Source: Terrisporobacter mayombei (GTDB lineage Bacteria; Bacillota; Clostridia; Peptostreptococcales; Peptostreptococcaceae). From it: DNA of 64,000 nucleotides. Every line of letters begins with the position of its first letter. Positions within the stretch are counted from its first letter, which is position 1. This document shows positions 33,741 through 43,372 of this stretch, piece after piece. The position numbers and the translations under genes are program-made. The notes beneath the pieces were generated by a model, which searched no databases, had not been told where the DNA came from, and saw nothing but the letters and a program-made list of their open reading frames with translations. The stretch lies in the NCBI RefSeq assembly GCF_020748465.1, contig NZ_JAHZMP010000001.1:1240001-1304000 (forward strand), in the 5' to 3' direction.

Positions 33741-34643
33741 TTATTTTAATTTTTCTATTAATTCTTCCATATCTTTTGGAAGTGGTGCATTAAACTCTAA
33801 GTCTTCTCTAGTTCTTGGTTGTTTAAACTTTAAACTAAAAGCATGCAATGCTTGCCTATTAATTAAGTTTTCATCCACATATCCGTATAACTCATCACCT
33901 ATAATTCCATGACCTATATGATTTAAATGAACTCGTATTTGATGAGTTCTTCCTGTTTCTAGTTTTAGTTTTAAAACTGTAGCATCTTTTAATCTTTGTA
34001 CTACTTCAAAATGTGTTACTGATGGCTGCCCATCTTCATGAACAATCCTCTTTATACTATCATCAGGTCTATATATTGGCTCATTTATAGTTCCAAAATC
34101 TTCTTTAACCACACCTTTTACTACAGCTATATACATTTTCTCAACGTTATCTTCTTTCATATCTGATGATAAAACAAATTGAGCATAAGGATTTTTCGCC
34201 ACTATAACTAAGCCTGATGTGTTCATATCAAGTCTGTTTACAAATCTTATTTTTACATTTTCATCTTTTTCAACTATATAATGTGTGACACCATTGGCAA
34301 TAGTATCTTCAAAGTGGCTCTTTGTTGGATGTACTACCATAAATGGTGGTTTATTTACCATTATTATATCAAAATCATCATATAAAATAGGTAATTTTAA
34401 ATCTTGTGGCTTAAAATCTGCCATATCTTCTTCAATTTTAACTTCAATTAAATCACCTTTGTTTATTTTATCTGCTGGTCTAATATATTTATTATTTACT
34501 TTTACAGTTTTATATCTTTTCATTTTCGATAAAGATCTTACTGAAAAGTTTAGCTTATCTAATAATACTTCTTTTAAAGTTAAATTTTCATCTTCATTTA
34601 TATATGAAATAATATTATATTTTTGATCTTCTTTTCTAAACAT
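33741..34643 (-). CDS. RluA-family ribosomal large-subunit pseudouridine synthase
   Basis: A 300-residue RNA-modifying enzyme that converts uridine to pseudouridine. An S4-like RNA-binding region (about residues 15-70, with SVRSLSKMKRYKTVKVN) precedes the catalytic domain. The catalytic Asp is in FVNRLDMNTSGLVIVAKN; LKLETGRTHQIRVHL and GHGIIGDELYG follow as in RluC/RluD. Which 23S position it modifies cannot be told from sequence. Confidence 0.9.
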   Translation of the reverse strand: MFRKEDQKYNIISYINEDENLTLKEVLLDKLNFSVRSLSKMKRYKTVKVNNKYIRPADKINKGDLIEVKIEEDMADFKPQDLKLPILYDDFDIIMVNKPPFMVVHPTKSHFEDTIANGVTHYIVEKDENVKIRFVNRLDMNTSGLVIVAKNPYAQFVLSSDMKEDNVEKMYIAVVKGVVKEDFGTINEPIYRPDDSIKRIVHEDGQPSVTHFEVVQRLKDATVLKLKLETGRTHQIRVHLNHIGHGIIGDELYGYVDENLINRQALHAFSLKFKQPRTREDLEFNAPLPKDMEELIEKLK

Positions 34644-34710
34644 ATGCTCACCTACTTTTACTTAATATTATTTATCTTACCATAATTTCATATATTTATA
34701 TAAGTAAAAG

Positions 34711-34740
34711 AAAAAAATCACACCATAATTTGTGTGATTT
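34711..34740 (-). terminator. terminator after YbaK-family gene
   Basis: AAATCACAC (34715-34723) pairs with GTGTGATTT (34732-34740), with a T run on the minus strand. Confidence 0.8.
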
Positions 34741-34758
34741 TATAATATTTAATAAAGT

Positions 34759-35256
34759 TTATTTTACTTCTTCCATTTCTTCATATCCTTTGCAAACATC
34801 TATCCAATTCTCTGAATGAGAAAATCTTACTAGCTCATCACAAGTTAGTTCTATGGATGAATTGCTACTTCCTGCTGCTGGGAAAATTGTGTCAAATCTC
34901 TTCATAGAAACATCTAAGTATACTTTTACTTGATTATCTTTAATGGCAAAAGGGCATACACCGCCTATACCATGACCTATGTATTCTAATACTTCCTCTG
35001 GTGTCAACATTTTAGCTTTATGTCCAAATTCGCTTTTAAATTTCTTATTGTCAATTTTAGCATCACCTGCTGTTACAATTAATATGGCATTGTCACCTTC
35101 TTTATTTTTAAAGGAAAGTGTCTTTGCAATTCTAGCTGGAATAACTCCCACTGCCTCTGCTGCCAATTCAACTGTCGCTGAAGATAACTCATGTTCCATA
35201 ATATCATTATCTTTATTGTACTCTTTAAAAAATTCTCTAACTTTTTCTACCGACAT
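34759..35256 (-). CDS. YbaK/ProX-type aminoacyl-tRNA deacylase
   Basis: A protein of about 165 residues of the YbaK/EbsC/ProRS-insertion-domain family, which removes wrongly attached amino acids (usually Ala or Cys) from tRNA-Pro. The catalytic-type lysine is in IAKTLSFKNK; GIGGVCPFAI and YLDVSMKRFDTIFPAAGS are family marks. The ATG at 35256 follows GGAGGTG at correct spacing; the longer start at 35301 adds a non-homologous tail and lacks a site. Confidence 0.88.
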   Translation of the reverse strand: MSVEKVREFFKEYNKDNDIMEHELSSATVELAAEAVGVIPARIAKTLSFKNKEGDNAILIVTAGDAKIDNKKFKSEFGHKAKMLTPEEVLEYIGHGIGGVCPFAIKDNQVKVYLDVSMKRFDTIFPAAGSSNSSIELTCDELVRFSHSENWIDVCKGYEEMEEVK

Positions 35257-35485
35257 AATTTTACACCTCCATTTACAACATTTCCCTATAATTATTCCCA
35301 AAATAAGTATATCATATAAAATTATTTAAAGAATAAAATTCCATATTTTTTAAATTATTAAAATAAATAGAGGTTTTTATCTCTTTTTGTATAAATATTT
35401 ACATTACAACATGTTTTTATGTCGGAGAATATTTCCTTAATTTACATATATTTGATATAATACAACTAATAAATGAGGTGAAAAA

Positions 35486-36286
35486 ATGGGGAGAATTATA
35501 ACAATAAATTCTAATAAAGTACAAAAATCTCTTGAGACTAGAGATATTTTACATAAAAAATTAATTGAAGTTGGATTTTATGTTGACTATGAATATAACC
35601 CTAAATCAGAATTAATAATATCTATAGGTGGAGATGGTTGTTTTTTGCAAACTATTCGAGATTATAATCTTCCAAGCATACCTTTAGTAGGAATTAATAC
35701 TGGGCATTTAGGTTTTTTTCCAGATATAACTCCAAAGGATATAGACGCTTTTATTCAATCTTATTTGCAAGAAGATTATGTAACTCAAGAATTGCCTCTT
35801 CTTCAAACTAAAGTTACTACTTGCGATGGATGTTTTAATATTTTTGGCATAAATGAAGCTGTTGTTAAGGGCGATAAATCCAGAGCTATTCATCTAAAAT
35901 TAGATATAAACAATAAGCGTGTACAGAACTTTAGTGGAGATGGTTTAATAATATCAACATCTGCTGGTTCTACTGCTTATAATTATGCCGTAGGTGGTAG
36001 TATTGTTGACACCAGTTTAAACGTTATTCAAGTTGCACCCATATCACCAATAAACACAAATGCTTATAGATGTTTCACATCAAGCATAATATGTTCACAT
36101 GATTCCGTTGTTAATGTATCTCCGGAATGTGAATTTGAAAATTCTACCCTAGTCGTGGTAGATGGTTTAGAGTATAATTTTAAAGAAATAGATAATATAA
36201 GTCTTTCCATATCAGATAGAAAAATCAAACTCCTTAGAACATCAAATTATGAGTTTTGGAGTAGGGTGTGTGAGAAATTCTTATAA
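35486..36286 (+). CDS. nadK: NAD kinase
   Basis: A 266-residue enzyme that phosphorylates NAD to NADP. GGDG at residues 48-51, NTGHLGFF, and the second motif SGDGLIISTSAGSTAYN are intact. GAGGTGA precedes the ATG, and TATAAT at 35454-35459 may be its -10 box. It is followed 18 bases later by a YfcE-type phosphodiesterase, so the two form a small operon. Confidence 0.95.
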   Translation: MGRIITINSNKVQKSLETRDILHKKLIEVGFYVDYEYNPKSELIISIGGDGCFLQTIRDYNLPSIPLVGINTGHLGFFPDITPKDIDAFIQSYLQEDYVTQELPLLQTKVTTCDGCFNIFGINEAVVKGDKSRAIHLKLDINNKRVQNFSGDGLIISTSAGSTAYNYAVGGSIVDTSLNVIQVAPISPINTNAYRCFTSSIICSHDSVVNVSPECEFENSTLVVVDGLEYNFKEIDNISLSISDRKIKLLRTSNYEFWSRVCEKFL

Positions 36287-36304
36287 ATTATAGGAGGAAA
36301 GAAT

Positions 36305-36889
36305 ATGAAAATTGGAGTACTTAGTGACACTCATGGAAGTTTACCTTACTTAGAAAAAGCATTGGATACATTGTCAGACTGTGATATATTACTTCATCTT
36401 GGTGATGTATTGTACCATGGACCTAGAAATGATCTTCCTGAGGGATATAACCCAAAAGCTGTAATAGAAATAGTAAATAAATTAGAAAATATTACAATAG
36501 CTAGAGGTAACTGTGATGCTGATGTGGATCAAATGGTTATAAAGCATCCAATTGAATCTCCTTTTGTACATAAAAAAATAGATAACATCAGTGTACTTAT
36601 GGATCACGGGTATCAATCATCAAGAGAAGATATAATAAGTAAAGCTAGAGAATTAGGTGTAGATATACTTATTCAAGGTCATACTCATGTAAAAGAATTA
36701 TCTGTAGATAGAGATATTATAATTCTAAATCCAGGTAGTACTGCTATACCAAAAGATGGTACTCATTCTGTGGCAACAATAGAAATATTAAATGATGACA
36801 ACATGGAAGATGAATTTGAATTAGAAATTAATCTAATAGATATAAATACAAAAGAAATAATTGAAATCGATAATTCTGATTGCGAATAA
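36305..36889 (+). CDS. YfcE/MJ0936-type metallophosphodiesterase
   Basis: A 194-residue calcineurin-like phosphoesterase. Metal ligands are visible in GVLSDTHG, HLGDV, ARGNCD, MDHG and QGHTHV. Family members cleave simple phosphodiesters in vitro; the natural substrate is unknown. AGGAGG precedes the ATG. It shares an operon with nadK. Confidence 0.93.
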   Translation: MKIGVLSDTHGSLPYLEKALDTLSDCDILLHLGDVLYHGPRNDLPEGYNPKAVIEIVNKLENITIARGNCDADVDQMVIKHPIESPFVHKKIDNISVLMDHGYQSSREDIISKARELGVDILIQGHTHVKELSVDRDIIILNPGSTAIPKDGTHSVATIEILNDDNMEDEFELEINLIDINTKEIIEIDNSDCE

Positions 36890-36920
36890 AAAAGGCTAAC
36901 TTTGAAGTTAGCCTTTTTTT
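36890..36920. terminator. bidirectional terminator
   Basis: A 13-bp stem (36890-36902 with 36905-36917) with a tight loop and T runs on both strands, between converging genes. Confidence 0.9.
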
Positions 36921-37989
36921 ATAGTATATCTACTTTTTCTAATATATCATGCATAACTAATAATCCTAAAAAGAAGATTATTCCCAGTATTCCTGCTACT
37001 TGTATACCCACAAATATTGCTATTATTGTAAGCAATGGACTTATCCCAACATTTACAGATACTAACTTTGGCTCTAATATTTGTCTAAGTATTGATAATG
37101 CTATAAATACTATTGCTATTCCTATGGAAACAAAGTAGTTCTCTATAACAAAGTAATAAATTATAACTGGAACAAATATTACAATTATACCTAAGAAAGG
37201 TATTAAATCTAGTAAAGCACCTATTATAGCCAAAGGTAATCCATAAGGAATCTTAAATATTGAGAAACTTATCCATATCACTAAAAATGTAATACTCATT
37301 AAAATTGTATATGCTTTTATGTACCCTTTTATTGAAGACATTATTTCATTTTTTACTCTACGTACTTTTATTTTTGTATCATCTGTAAAAATATTTAGAA
37401 AAGCATTTTCTATTTTATCAAAATCCTTAGCTATAAAATATGTAGACATAAATAATGTTATTATTATAAGTACTACTGTTGGCAGAGATGTTGCTAAATC
37501 TATTATCTTAGCTAACATTGTCTTAGCTATATCAGCAAGGTTCTTTCCATAGTTTGCTACTAAACTTGGAATGTCTATACTGTTGTTGGATATTCCCTGG
37601 AAATAGTTTACATATTTATCTAGGTTACTTACCCAATCATTTATCATTGTTCCCAAATATGAATAACTATTGCTATCTATGTTATTTAAAAATGAAACTA
37701 GTTGTTGACTTCCTTTTACTAGTAAAAATGAAGCTAAAAATATAACTAAACCAACACCTAATAAACTTAAAAATAAAGTTGATATTCCTTTATTTACTTT
37801 AAATTTTCTTTTTAATTTTTCAGATATAGGGTTTATAATAACCGCTAACAAACCTGCTATAAAGAACGGGGCTATATATCCAAAAGTTTTTACAACTAGT
37901 AAAAATAGTAGTAAATATATAACGAAAAATATTACATTGTTTTTTAACTTATATAAAAATGATCTATTCAATACAGACACACACATCAT
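36919..37989 (-). CDS. AI-2E-family (YtvI/PerM-like) membrane protein
   Basis: A 356-residue protein with about eight helices. KNEIMSSIKGYIKAY and the C-terminal PKLVSVNVGISPLLTII are family marks of the AI-2E transporter/PerM group. Despite the name, most members are not shown to carry AI-2, and some act as ion antiporters. The start is uncertain: ATG at 37989 and 37986 lie very close to GAAGGGA, and a GTG at 37980 has better spacing. Confidence 0.87.
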   Translation of the reverse strand: MMCVSVLNRSFLYKLKNNVIFFVIYLLLFLLVVKTFGYIAPFFIAGLLAVIINPISEKLKRKFKVNKGISTLFLSLLGVGLVIFLASFLLVKGSQQLVSFLNNIDSNSYSYLGTMINDWVSNLDKYVNYFQGISNNSIDIPSLVANYGKNLADIAKTMLAKIIDLATSLPTVVLIIITLFMSTYFIAKDFDKIENAFLNIFTDDTKIKVRRVKNEIMSSIKGYIKAYTILMSITFLVIWISFSIFKIPYGLPLAIIGALLDLIPFLGIIVIFVPVIIYYFVIENYFVSIGIAIVFIALSILRQILEPKLVSVNVGISPLLTIIAIFVGIQVAGILGIIFFLGLLVMHDILEKVDIL

Positions 37990-38061
37990 TCCCTTCTCTA
38001 TCTTTGATTATATGCTCAATATAATCTTTATATACAAAATTCACGTTGCTTTAAAATACAA

Positions 38062-38090
38062 ATAAAACACTGTTTAAAACAGTGCTTTAT
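38062..38090 (-). terminator. terminator after CNNM/HlyC-family gene
   Basis: A CACTGTT/AACAGTG core stem flanked by A/T pairs, ending in T-rich sequence on the minus strand, 4 bases from the stop. Confidence 0.75.
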
Positions 38091-38093
38091 TCG

Positions 38094-39347
38094 CTATAAC
38101 ATTATTCTGATTTTCTTTATTCTATTTTTGTCTACTGACTCTATATTAAATTTAACTCTATCTACTTCTATAACTTCATTTTCTTCTGGTATGTGTTTGA
38201 TATATCCTATAATATATCCTCCTATAGAGTCAAATTCTTCAGATTCTAAGTTAATATTTAAAACTTCATTTACGTCGCTAATTTTAGTACTTCCTTCAAC
38301 AAGGAACTCATTAGAACTAATTACTTCTATTTCATCTTCTTCCTCGTCAAATTCATCTTCTATGTCGCCGACTATAACTTCTACTAAATCTTCTATTGTT
38401 ATTAAACCTGCTGTACCACCATATTCATCTACTACAATGGCCATTTGGCTTTTATCTTTTTTCATTTCTTCAAGAAGTTGAGTAATTTTCTTAAATTCAT
38501 AAGTAAAGAAAGGATCTCTAATATATTTTTTTATATCAAAATTAGCTATTTCTTCATCATTTAAGAATATTACATCTTTTATATTTAATATACCTATAAT
38601 ATCGTCAATTGTCTCTTCATATACAGGCATTCTACTTAACTTTTCTGTTTTAAATAATTCAATTATTTCTTCATAACTATCTTCTGCATCAATAGCTACA
38701 ATATCTAGTCTTTGAACCATAGCTTCTTTTGCTTGCATATCACCAAATTCAAAAACATTATTGATTATTTCTCTTTCTTCCATTTCTAATAAGCCTTCTT
38801 CATGACTTACATTTACCATGGTTTTTAACTCTTCTTCTGTAATAAACGGTCTTACACCATGATCATCTACGCCAAAAATTTTAAATATTATTTTTGTAAT
38901 AACATTAAATATTGCCACTACTGGCTTTAATATTATCATAAAAATTTTAATTGGTTTAGCAACCATTAATGCTACTTTTTCAGGAGTACTAGCTGATATA
39001 GTTTTTGGTGTTATTTCTCCAAAAACTAATACTAATACAGTCATTAAAGCTGTTGCTGCTGCCACACCTTGTGATCCCCATATACTTATAAATAATGAAG
39101 TAGATATAGATGTTGCTGCTATATTAACTATGTTATTTCCTATTAATATGGATGTAAGCAATCTATTAGAATTCTCGATTAAAGAACCTACTAATTTCGC
39201 TCCTCTAACTCCATCTTCCTCCATATGTCTTATTTTTATTCTGCTAAGTGACATTAATGCTGTCTCAGATGCAGAGAAAAATGCTGACCCCATTAATAAA
39301 ACTACTAATAAAACTATTTGAACCAAACTACCGGTCGAACTATCCAA
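38094..39347 (-). CDS. CNNM/HlyC-CorC family transporter-associated protein
   Basis: A 417-residue membrane protein: N-terminal DUF21/CNNM domain with about four helices (residues 8-150, including FSASETALMSLSRIKIRHM), a CBS pair (about 200-325, with DIVAIDAEDSY and MAIVVDEYGGTAGLIT), and a C-terminal CorC_HlyC domain. Such proteins are linked to magnesium or cobalt efflux, although older names call them hemolysins. It is monocistronic with its own terminator. Confidence 0.9.
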   Translation of the reverse strand: MDSSTGSLVQIVLLVVLLMGSAFFSASETALMSLSRIKIRHMEEDGVRGAKLVGSLIENSNRLLTSILIGNNIVNIAATSISTSLFISIWGSQGVAAATALMTVLVLVFGEITPKTISASTPEKVALMVAKPIKIFMIILKPVVAIFNVITKIIFKIFGVDDHGVRPFITEEELKTMVNVSHEEGLLEMEEREIINNVFEFGDMQAKEAMVQRLDIVAIDAEDSYEEIIELFKTEKLSRMPVYEETIDDIIGILNIKDVIFLNDEEIANFDIKKYIRDPFFTYEFKKITQLLEEMKKDKSQMAIVVDEYGGTAGLITIEDLVEVIVGDIEDEFDEEEDEIEVISSNEFLVEGSTKISDVNEVLNINLESEEFDSIGGYIIGYIKHIPEENEVIEVDRVKFNIESVDKNRIKKIRIML

Positions 39348-39592
39348 CCTTTACCACTCTCCTACATATATATATTTTATATTATTAAGTATTATAGCAT
39401 AATTTAACATCGTTTTAAATTAATTAATTTCATTAAAGCGCCATTGTAAATATTATATCCATTTTGTCCCTTATTAATTTAAACTTATCATAAATAAATC
39501 AATAACAAAAATATTCTGAAAAAATTATACTGAAAAAAAAGTTTTTTTTATCATTTTGTGTCATTTTATGAATATTTACATATATTAAAATT

Positions 39593-39804
39593 AAGAAAGG
39601 CTAATACAGAGTCTTTCTTACAACAATAATATTTTGTTGTTACTCCTTTGTTGATATTTATTTCTGAGCTTCGTAAAAAAATGTATAAAATTCTAAAAAA
39701 CGGAAAGAATTATATATGAGAGCGGAAATTATATATCTCTCCCCCTAATAAGTATATATTTTTTAAGGCATCTACTATTCCCCCAGTAGGTGCCTCCTTT
39801 TTTT
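39593..39804 (+). ncRNA. candidate structured small RNA
   Basis: The 494-base gap before sbcC holds a strong plus-strand terminator (39766-39804) but no plus-strand gene to end. Upstream of it are two clear hairpins: AAGAAAGGC/GTCTTTCTT (39593-39601 with 39611-39619) and ACAACA/TGTTGT (39620-39625 with 39635-39640), then a purine-rich region with repeated GGAAA words. The longest plus-strand ATG frame I found in this stretch is about a dozen codons. A roughly 200-nt untranslated RNA is the simplest reading. I could not match it to 6S, RNase P, SRP or tmRNA; the 5' end is a guess. Confidence 0.5.
39766..39804 (+). terminator. strong orphan terminator
   Basis: An 11-bp stem with a G-U or mismatch (39766-39776 with 39785-39795), a C-rich loop and TTTTTTT. 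No plus-strand CDS precedes it within this gap. Confidence 0.85.
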
Positions 39805-39808
39805 ACTA

Positions 39809-39839
39809 TGAAAAAACCGACCCTTTAGGGCCGGTTTTA
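39809..39839 (-). terminator. terminator of the DNA end-processing operon
   Basis: AAAACCG(G)CCC pairs with GGG(T)CGGTTTT, followed by T on the minus strand, directly after the sbcC stop. Confidence 0.9.
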
Positions 39840-39841
39840 AT

Positions 39842-42800
39842 CTAACTATATTCTATTTTCACTCTAGATCCTTTTCCTACATCACATGGACTAACCAAAA
39901 GTTTTACCGGTACTCTATTTTTTAATTCCTCCACATGTGAAATTATACCTATACTTAGTTGATCATTATGAAGATTTTCTAAAGACTCCATAACTACATC
40001 TAGCAATTCTACATCTAAAGATCCAAAACCTTCATCTAAGAAGAAGAACTCTAAAGGACTGCTTCCTTTTAATTGTATTTGAGAAGACAATGCCAATGCT
40101 AAAGACAATGATGTTAAGAATGTTTCTCCTCCTGATAGTGAATCAACACTTCTTCTTTGTCCTCCATTCATATTATCTCTCATTATAAAGTTTAGATTTT
40201 CATCTATTTCTAGTGCATATCTACCTCTAGTTATAGAGCCTAATCTTTTTGATGCTTCTAGTGCAATATATTTAAGTTGATTCGTTGCCACGTATTCTAC
40301 AAACTTATTTCCCATTATTAATTTACTTATTTCATCTAATAAAGATAATTCATGTTCAACTTTTTTAACTTCTTTAGTTAATTCTTTTATTGATAATAAA
40401 GATTTTTCAATATTTTTAAGCTCATTTTCCTTTGAACCAATATTTTTTCTTAAATTAGCTATCTCATTTTTTAATGAATTAATTGAAATATGAAGATTTT
40501 CAAAGTCTTCAGGTTTTATACTTCTTCCATTTAATTTTTTATTTAAATCAGATATCTTTACTATTAAGTATTTAGTCTCTTCATCAAAATGTTCTATTTC
40601 ACCTTTGTACTTATCTTTTTCTTCTTTTGGTAAAATAGATTTTTCCACAGAATTAACTGAGTCGAATTTATTGTCTATTAATAACGTTGTTAATGTTTGA
40701 TTTTTACTTTCTAATTGTTTTTTAGCTTGAGATAAAATACCATCTTTACTACTTATTAATTTTGTATTTTCATCAAAATCATGCTTTTTATTAGTTAGCT
40801 CTTCATGTAGTTGTTTTTCATTATTTGTTATTCTGTCGATATTATCTATAGTAGATTGTAATAGTTTTGCTGGTGAAACACCCTTAGCAATTTTGTTCAA
40901 TTCTTCTTCCTTATTTTTTACTTCTTTATATTTAGTATCTCTAAGTTGAATCAAGTTAGAAAGTTTCTTGTCAATTTCATTAAATAAACTATCTTTTTCT
41001 TTAAGTTCTTTATCTAAAGTTTCTTTTTCTTTATTTAAAATTGACATTTCCTTATTTAACTTTTCAATTTTCTTTTCATTTTCTCCAATTTCTTTTACCT
41101 TAGACCCTAAATCATTCACTTTAATTTTAGATTTTAATCCTAAGCATTCTAAATTAAGATTGTCGTACTTTTTATTTAAATTATCTATTTTTTCTTTTAA
41201 TTCAGTACTTAATTTTCTATCTAAATTTAAGTTTTCTTTTATTTTTACTTCTTCTTTTTCCACATCATATTTTAAATCTTTTATTTTGTATATTTCTTCA
41301 ACTGTCTTGTTTTTATCGTCTTCCCAAGACAATACTTTTTCTTCTAATATTCTTAGTTCTTTTTGTTTTATGTCTATTTCTTTTTCCAATGAAGAAGAAT
41401 TATAATCGCCTAATTTACCTGATAACTCGCTTAAAGTTTTTCTTTTTATACTTTCAAATGAATTAATTTCTGTATTCTTTAAAGCTAATTCATCATAATT
41501 TTGTTTTTCTTTATTGTATTCATCTTCTAGTTTTTTAATATTCTCTTCAATTAATTTTGCTTCTTCAAAATTAGCACTAGTATAAATTTTTTCATGATGA
41601 GTAGATCCACAAACAGGACAAGGCTCGTTTTCTTTTAATTCTTCTCTTAAATAAGCCGCCATATTTTTATATATTAGGCTTTCTTGTTCCTCTTTTAATT
41701 CTTCTATGGCTTTATTTATTCTTTGTAATTTTTCGCTACATTCATTTAAATATCTTTTATTTTCAAATTTATTTTTTTCATTTTTGTTTAAATCATCTTT
41801 AATAGAATTAATTTGTTTTTCATAATCTTTCGTATTTTCCAATCTTGATTTTAAATTATGTAGATACTCTTTTTCACTTGATATTATCTTGTTATCCCCA
41901 GGACAACTTCTATTTAAAGTTTCCTGATGATCTGAAAGTTTTTTTAGTTTTTCATTTACTGATGATTTATTCTTTTCCACATCAATATTTTTAAACTTTA
42001 AATCTTCTATTCTTTTACTTACATCCTTTAATAATTTATTATTTTCTTCTTTTTCTACACTTAATTTTTTCAACTCTTCTTCTTTATTGTAAGCCTCAAA
42101 TATATTTTCTTTTAACTCTGTACTTATGCTTAATGATTCAATATTTTTATTATTCTCTTGAATTTTTTTATATTTACTATTAACTTGATTTTGTAAATCA
42201 ATTATTAACTTTTCTAAATTTTCTTTTTCCTTATTATCTATATCAATTTCTTTTTTTAGTTCTTTAATATCATTATTTAAAGCTTCTATTTTTTCTTCTA
42301 AGTCTATTCCTCTTTGAAGTTTACTTTTTTCTTCAATTAATAAAGGTATTTTTTCATTTTTTTCTTTCTTTGCTTCTTCATATCGTATGGATAATAAATC
42401 TATTTCTTTTTTAATATTGATTATAATTCCTTCTAATTTTTTTACTTCATTAGAATTTTCATATATATCTTTTTCTAATATTTTTATATCGTTTATATGA
42501 GGAATAATAATTTCTCCTCTTTCACTTCTTTCAATTCCTTCTCTTTTTATATTAATTTCTTTTTCTTTTAAATCTATTTGCGATTTTCTATCTATATATC
42601 TTTGTAAAGAGTTTTGATCTTCAAATATTATTTTATTTTCTTCAAATTCTTTTTCAGATTTTAATAAATCTTCATTTTTAATTTTTTCTAGATTTTTAGC
42701 TTGTAAAAGTTCTTCTCTTATTCCCTCACATACTTCTTCTGTAATTCCTTCATGTTGACTAAGTTTACCATTTATGCTAGTTAAATCTTCTTTTGCTGTA

Positions 42801-43372
42801 TTTCTTCTTATCTTAACCTTAGTTGAAAGTTTTTCCCCGTATTTTTCAAGATTAAATATTCTCTCAAGCATTTTTCTTCTATCTCTATCTTGTAGTTTTA
42901 AAAACTCACTAAACTTACCTTGGGGTAAAACTACAGATCTTGTAAAGTCATCAGAAGTTAATCCTATAATATCTTGAATTTTACTTTTCACTTCTCCAAC
43001 CTTGTCAGCAAGTACATTTATGTCTCCGTTGTCTTTTATTTCTCCCAAAAGCACTCTTGACGTTTTAGTACCTCCTGCTGGTGTATTTTTTATAGTTCTC
43101 TCAACAAAATATCTTTTTCTATTATTTTTGCTTCCTATTTCAAATTCATAATTTACAATTGCTTTTTCACAACTAGAATTTATATAATCAGTAGTATCCC
43201 TAGAAATATCTCCATATAAAGCTATAGTTATGGCATCTAATATAGTAGATTTACCGCTTCCTGTATTACCAAAAATACCAAACAAGCCTCTTGATGTTAG
43301 CTTTTCAAAATCTATAGTTTGCTTATCAGTATAACTATTTAACCCCGTTAGCTCTAATTTAATTGGTTTCAT
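39842..43372 (-). CDS. sbcC: SbcC exonuclease subunit (Rad50-like ATPase)
   Basis: A protein of about 1176 residues that with SbcD cuts hairpins and protein-blocked DNA ends. It has Walker A GNTGSGKST near the N-terminus, two very long coiled coils, a central zinc hook CPVC (in NEPCPVCGSTHHEK), and a C-terminal signature SLSGGETF with Walker B FFLDEGFGSLD. The ATG at 43372 is chosen because AGAGGG lies 7-8 bases upstream; the GTG at 43381 is part of that site. It overlaps sbcD by 14 bases and is the last gene of the operon. Confidence 0.96.
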   Translation of the reverse strand: MKPIKLELTGLNSYTDKQTIDFEKLTSRGLFGIFGNTGSGKSTILDAITIALYGDISRDTTDYINSSCEKAIVNYEFEIGSKNNRKRYFVERTIKNTPAGGTKTSRVLLGEIKDNGDINVLADKVGEVKSKIQDIIGLTSDDFTRSVVLPQGKFSEFLKLQDRDRRKMLERIFNLEKYGEKLSTKVKIRRNTAKEDLTSINGKLSQHEGITEEVCEGIREELLQAKNLEKIKNEDLLKSEKEFEENKIIFEDQNSLQRYIDRKSQIDLKEKEINIKREGIERSERGEIIIPHINDIKILEKDIYENSNEVKKLEGIIINIKKEIDLLSIRYEEAKKEKNEKIPLLIEEKSKLQRGIDLEEKIEALNNDIKELKKEIDIDNKEKENLEKLIIDLQNQVNSKYKKIQENNKNIESLSISTELKENIFEAYNKEEELKKLSVEKEENNKLLKDVSKRIEDLKFKNIDVEKNKSSVNEKLKKLSDHQETLNRSCPGDNKIISSEKEYLHNLKSRLENTKDYEKQINSIKDDLNKNEKNKFENKRYLNECSEKLQRINKAIEELKEEQESLIYKNMAAYLREELKENEPCPVCGSTHHEKIYTSANFEEAKLIEENIKKLEDEYNKEKQNYDELALKNTEINSFESIKRKTLSELSGKLGDYNSSSLEKEIDIKQKELRILEEKVLSWEDDKNKTVEEIYKIKDLKYDVEKEEVKIKENLNLDRKLSTELKEKIDNLNKKYDNLNLECLGLKSKIKVNDLGSKVKEIGENEKKIEKLNKEMSILNKEKETLDKELKEKDSLFNEIDKKLSNLIQLRDTKYKEVKNKEEELNKIAKGVSPAKLLQSTIDNIDRITNNEKQLHEELTNKKHDFDENTKLISSKDGILSQAKKQLESKNQTLTTLLIDNKFDSVNSVEKSILPKEEKDKYKGEIEHFDEETKYLIVKISDLNKKLNGRSIKPEDFENLHISINSLKNEIANLRKNIGSKENELKNIEKSLLSIKELTKEVKKVEHELSLLDEISKLIMGNKFVEYVATNQLKYIALEASKRLGSITRGRYALEIDENLNFIMRDNMNGGQRRSVDSLSGGETFLTSLSLALALSSQIQLKGSSPLEFFFLDEGFGSLDVELLDVVMESLENLHNDQLSIGIISHVEELKNRVPVKLLVSPCDVGKGSRVKIEYS

